Assembly: GCA_003209055.1 (NCBI GenBank)
Contig: QCTB01000009.1
Coordinates: 1 to 37,606 of the forward strand
Source: Prochlorococcus sp. AG-670-O13
GTDB taxonomy: Bacteria > Cyanobacteriota > Cyanobacteriia > PCC-6307 > Cyanobiaceae
Length of the DNA: 37,606 bases
Direction: 5' to 3'
Shown: positions 37,216 through 37,606 of the stretch, in pieces
Position numbering within the stretch: the stretch's first letter is position 1
How the letters are laid out: each line of letters starts with the position of its first letter
The notes under the pieces: generated by a model
Database searches by the model: none
What the model was told of the DNA's origin: nothing
What the model saw: only the letters and a program-made list of their open reading frames with translations
Translations under genes and position numbers: made by a program

Positions 37216-37335
37216 TTGAGTAATTCTGATTTCGATAAAAATGGATTAGATAGCACTGGGATCCATTGGCTACAATACGCTGCCTTTGCTTTTTCTGCTA
37301 TTGCTATCTTCACAACATGGGCTTATTTTTTTTGA
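37216..37335 (+). CDS. Small single-pass membrane protein, start uncertain
   Basis: 39 codons from TTG at 37216: SNSDFDKNGLDSTGIHWLQY then AAFAFSAIAIFTTWAYFF. The hydrophobic ending looks genuine. There is no in-frame ATG; a TATAAT at 37191-37196 lies just upstream, so a near-leaderless transcript with a TTG start is possible. Confidence 0.4.
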   Translation: MSNSDFDKNGLDSTGIHWLQYAAFAFSAIAIFTTWAYFF

Positions 37336-37421
37336 TTATAAATTCCATAATTTTATAATAAAAATTCTAAGAGTTATTGATTGTAGTGGCTTCAACTGTA
37401 ATGGTGTTTAATATTTTTAAT

Positions 37422-37598
37422 ATGGATAATTCAGATCAAAAAGTAATATTAAAAGAGCAAGCATTTAATGAAATAAAAGAACTTTGCAAAAAATTCCAAA
37501 ATGATTCAGGCTCATCAAATTCGGAAGTCAAAGCTCTTTTAAAAGAACTAACCTTTTTCTGGGAAACCGAAAAAAAAAATAAATTTGGATTCCAATAA
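37422..37598 (+). CDS. Small helical protein, related to the gene at 30167
   Basis: 58 residues from ATG 37422: MDNSDQKVILKEQAFNEIKE, LCKKFQNDSGSSNSEVKALL, KELTFFWETEKKNKFGFQ. I choose this start over the longer frame because the homologue at 30167-30322 begins at the same point. Function unknown. Confidence 0.65.
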   Translation: MDNSDQKVILKEQAFNEIKELCKKFQNDSGSSNSEVKALLKELTFFWETEKKNKFGFQ

Positions 37599-37606
37599 TA
37601 GCTAAG

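Overview
The window looks like Prochlorococcus, or a very close marine picocyanobacterial relative. It is AT-rich with small, tightly packed genes. It carries a high-light-inducible protein gene, a DUF2839 protein, a Ycf66-type domain, a CP12-like tail, an arsJ and two pstS copies. No complete tRNA or rRNA gene lies inside. Nearly the whole window is a genomic island built by repeated insertion at the 3' half of a tRNA-Pro(UGG) gene: about fifteen copies of that 3' half, from near-perfect to badly decayed, punctuate the sequence from about 2.1 to 34.5 kb.

Layout. 1-1752: the end of arsJ and a first pstS, convergent. 2134-3421: a small cassette with a lipoprotein and an anchored protein. 3421-10427: the only cassette with its own tyrosine integrase. 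It is a satellite-like element of the kind called tycheposons in Prochlorococcus, with HTH proteins, a VirE/D5-type helicase, a putative iteron origin, a fused prohead protease-major capsid protein, and integrase plus an excisionase-like gene. 10427-18726: five short cassettes without integrase: a VasI/TagO-like exported protein; a Ycf66-zinc ribbon-J-domain fusion; four zinc-ribbon proteins including an M48 peptidase; four exported or anchored small proteins; three small proteins including an Imm17-like one. 18944-20641: second pstS and a cupin. 20758-26702: three more cassettes (membrane proteins, CP12-like protein, cupredoxin). 26746 to about 34.5 kb: older, decaying cassettes (FkbM methyltransferase, hli, rluF, DsrE-like, pseudogenes). 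34.7 kb to the end: mtnN, a second methyltransferase and small proteins, with no att remnant seen.

The most unusual feature is the construction of the cassettes. Each carries a tandem pair of 11-12 bp words about 30-78 bp inside its left tRNA fragment and the same pair, in the same orientation, 88-131 bp inside its right fragment. The word differs from cassette to cassette (for example TTAGCGATTAT, TGCGGACAAAT, GTGCCCAAAAA, GGGTAGCTA). This is the geometry of integrase arm-type sites in phage attachment sites. I infer that the integrase-less cassettes are non-autonomous elements, each addressed to a different tyrosine recombinase that would act in trans on one shared tRNA core.

Two other recurring parts are a compact promoter-like module (15-bp near-palindrome, -10 hexamer, hairpin and T-run ending at the ATG) in front of several cargo genes, and a shared 23-nt gene start encoding MKRLLLAP-type signal peptides joined to unrelated bodies. 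Cargo is mostly exported, lipid-anchored or small membrane proteins. All functions here are read from sequence by eye; no database search was run.
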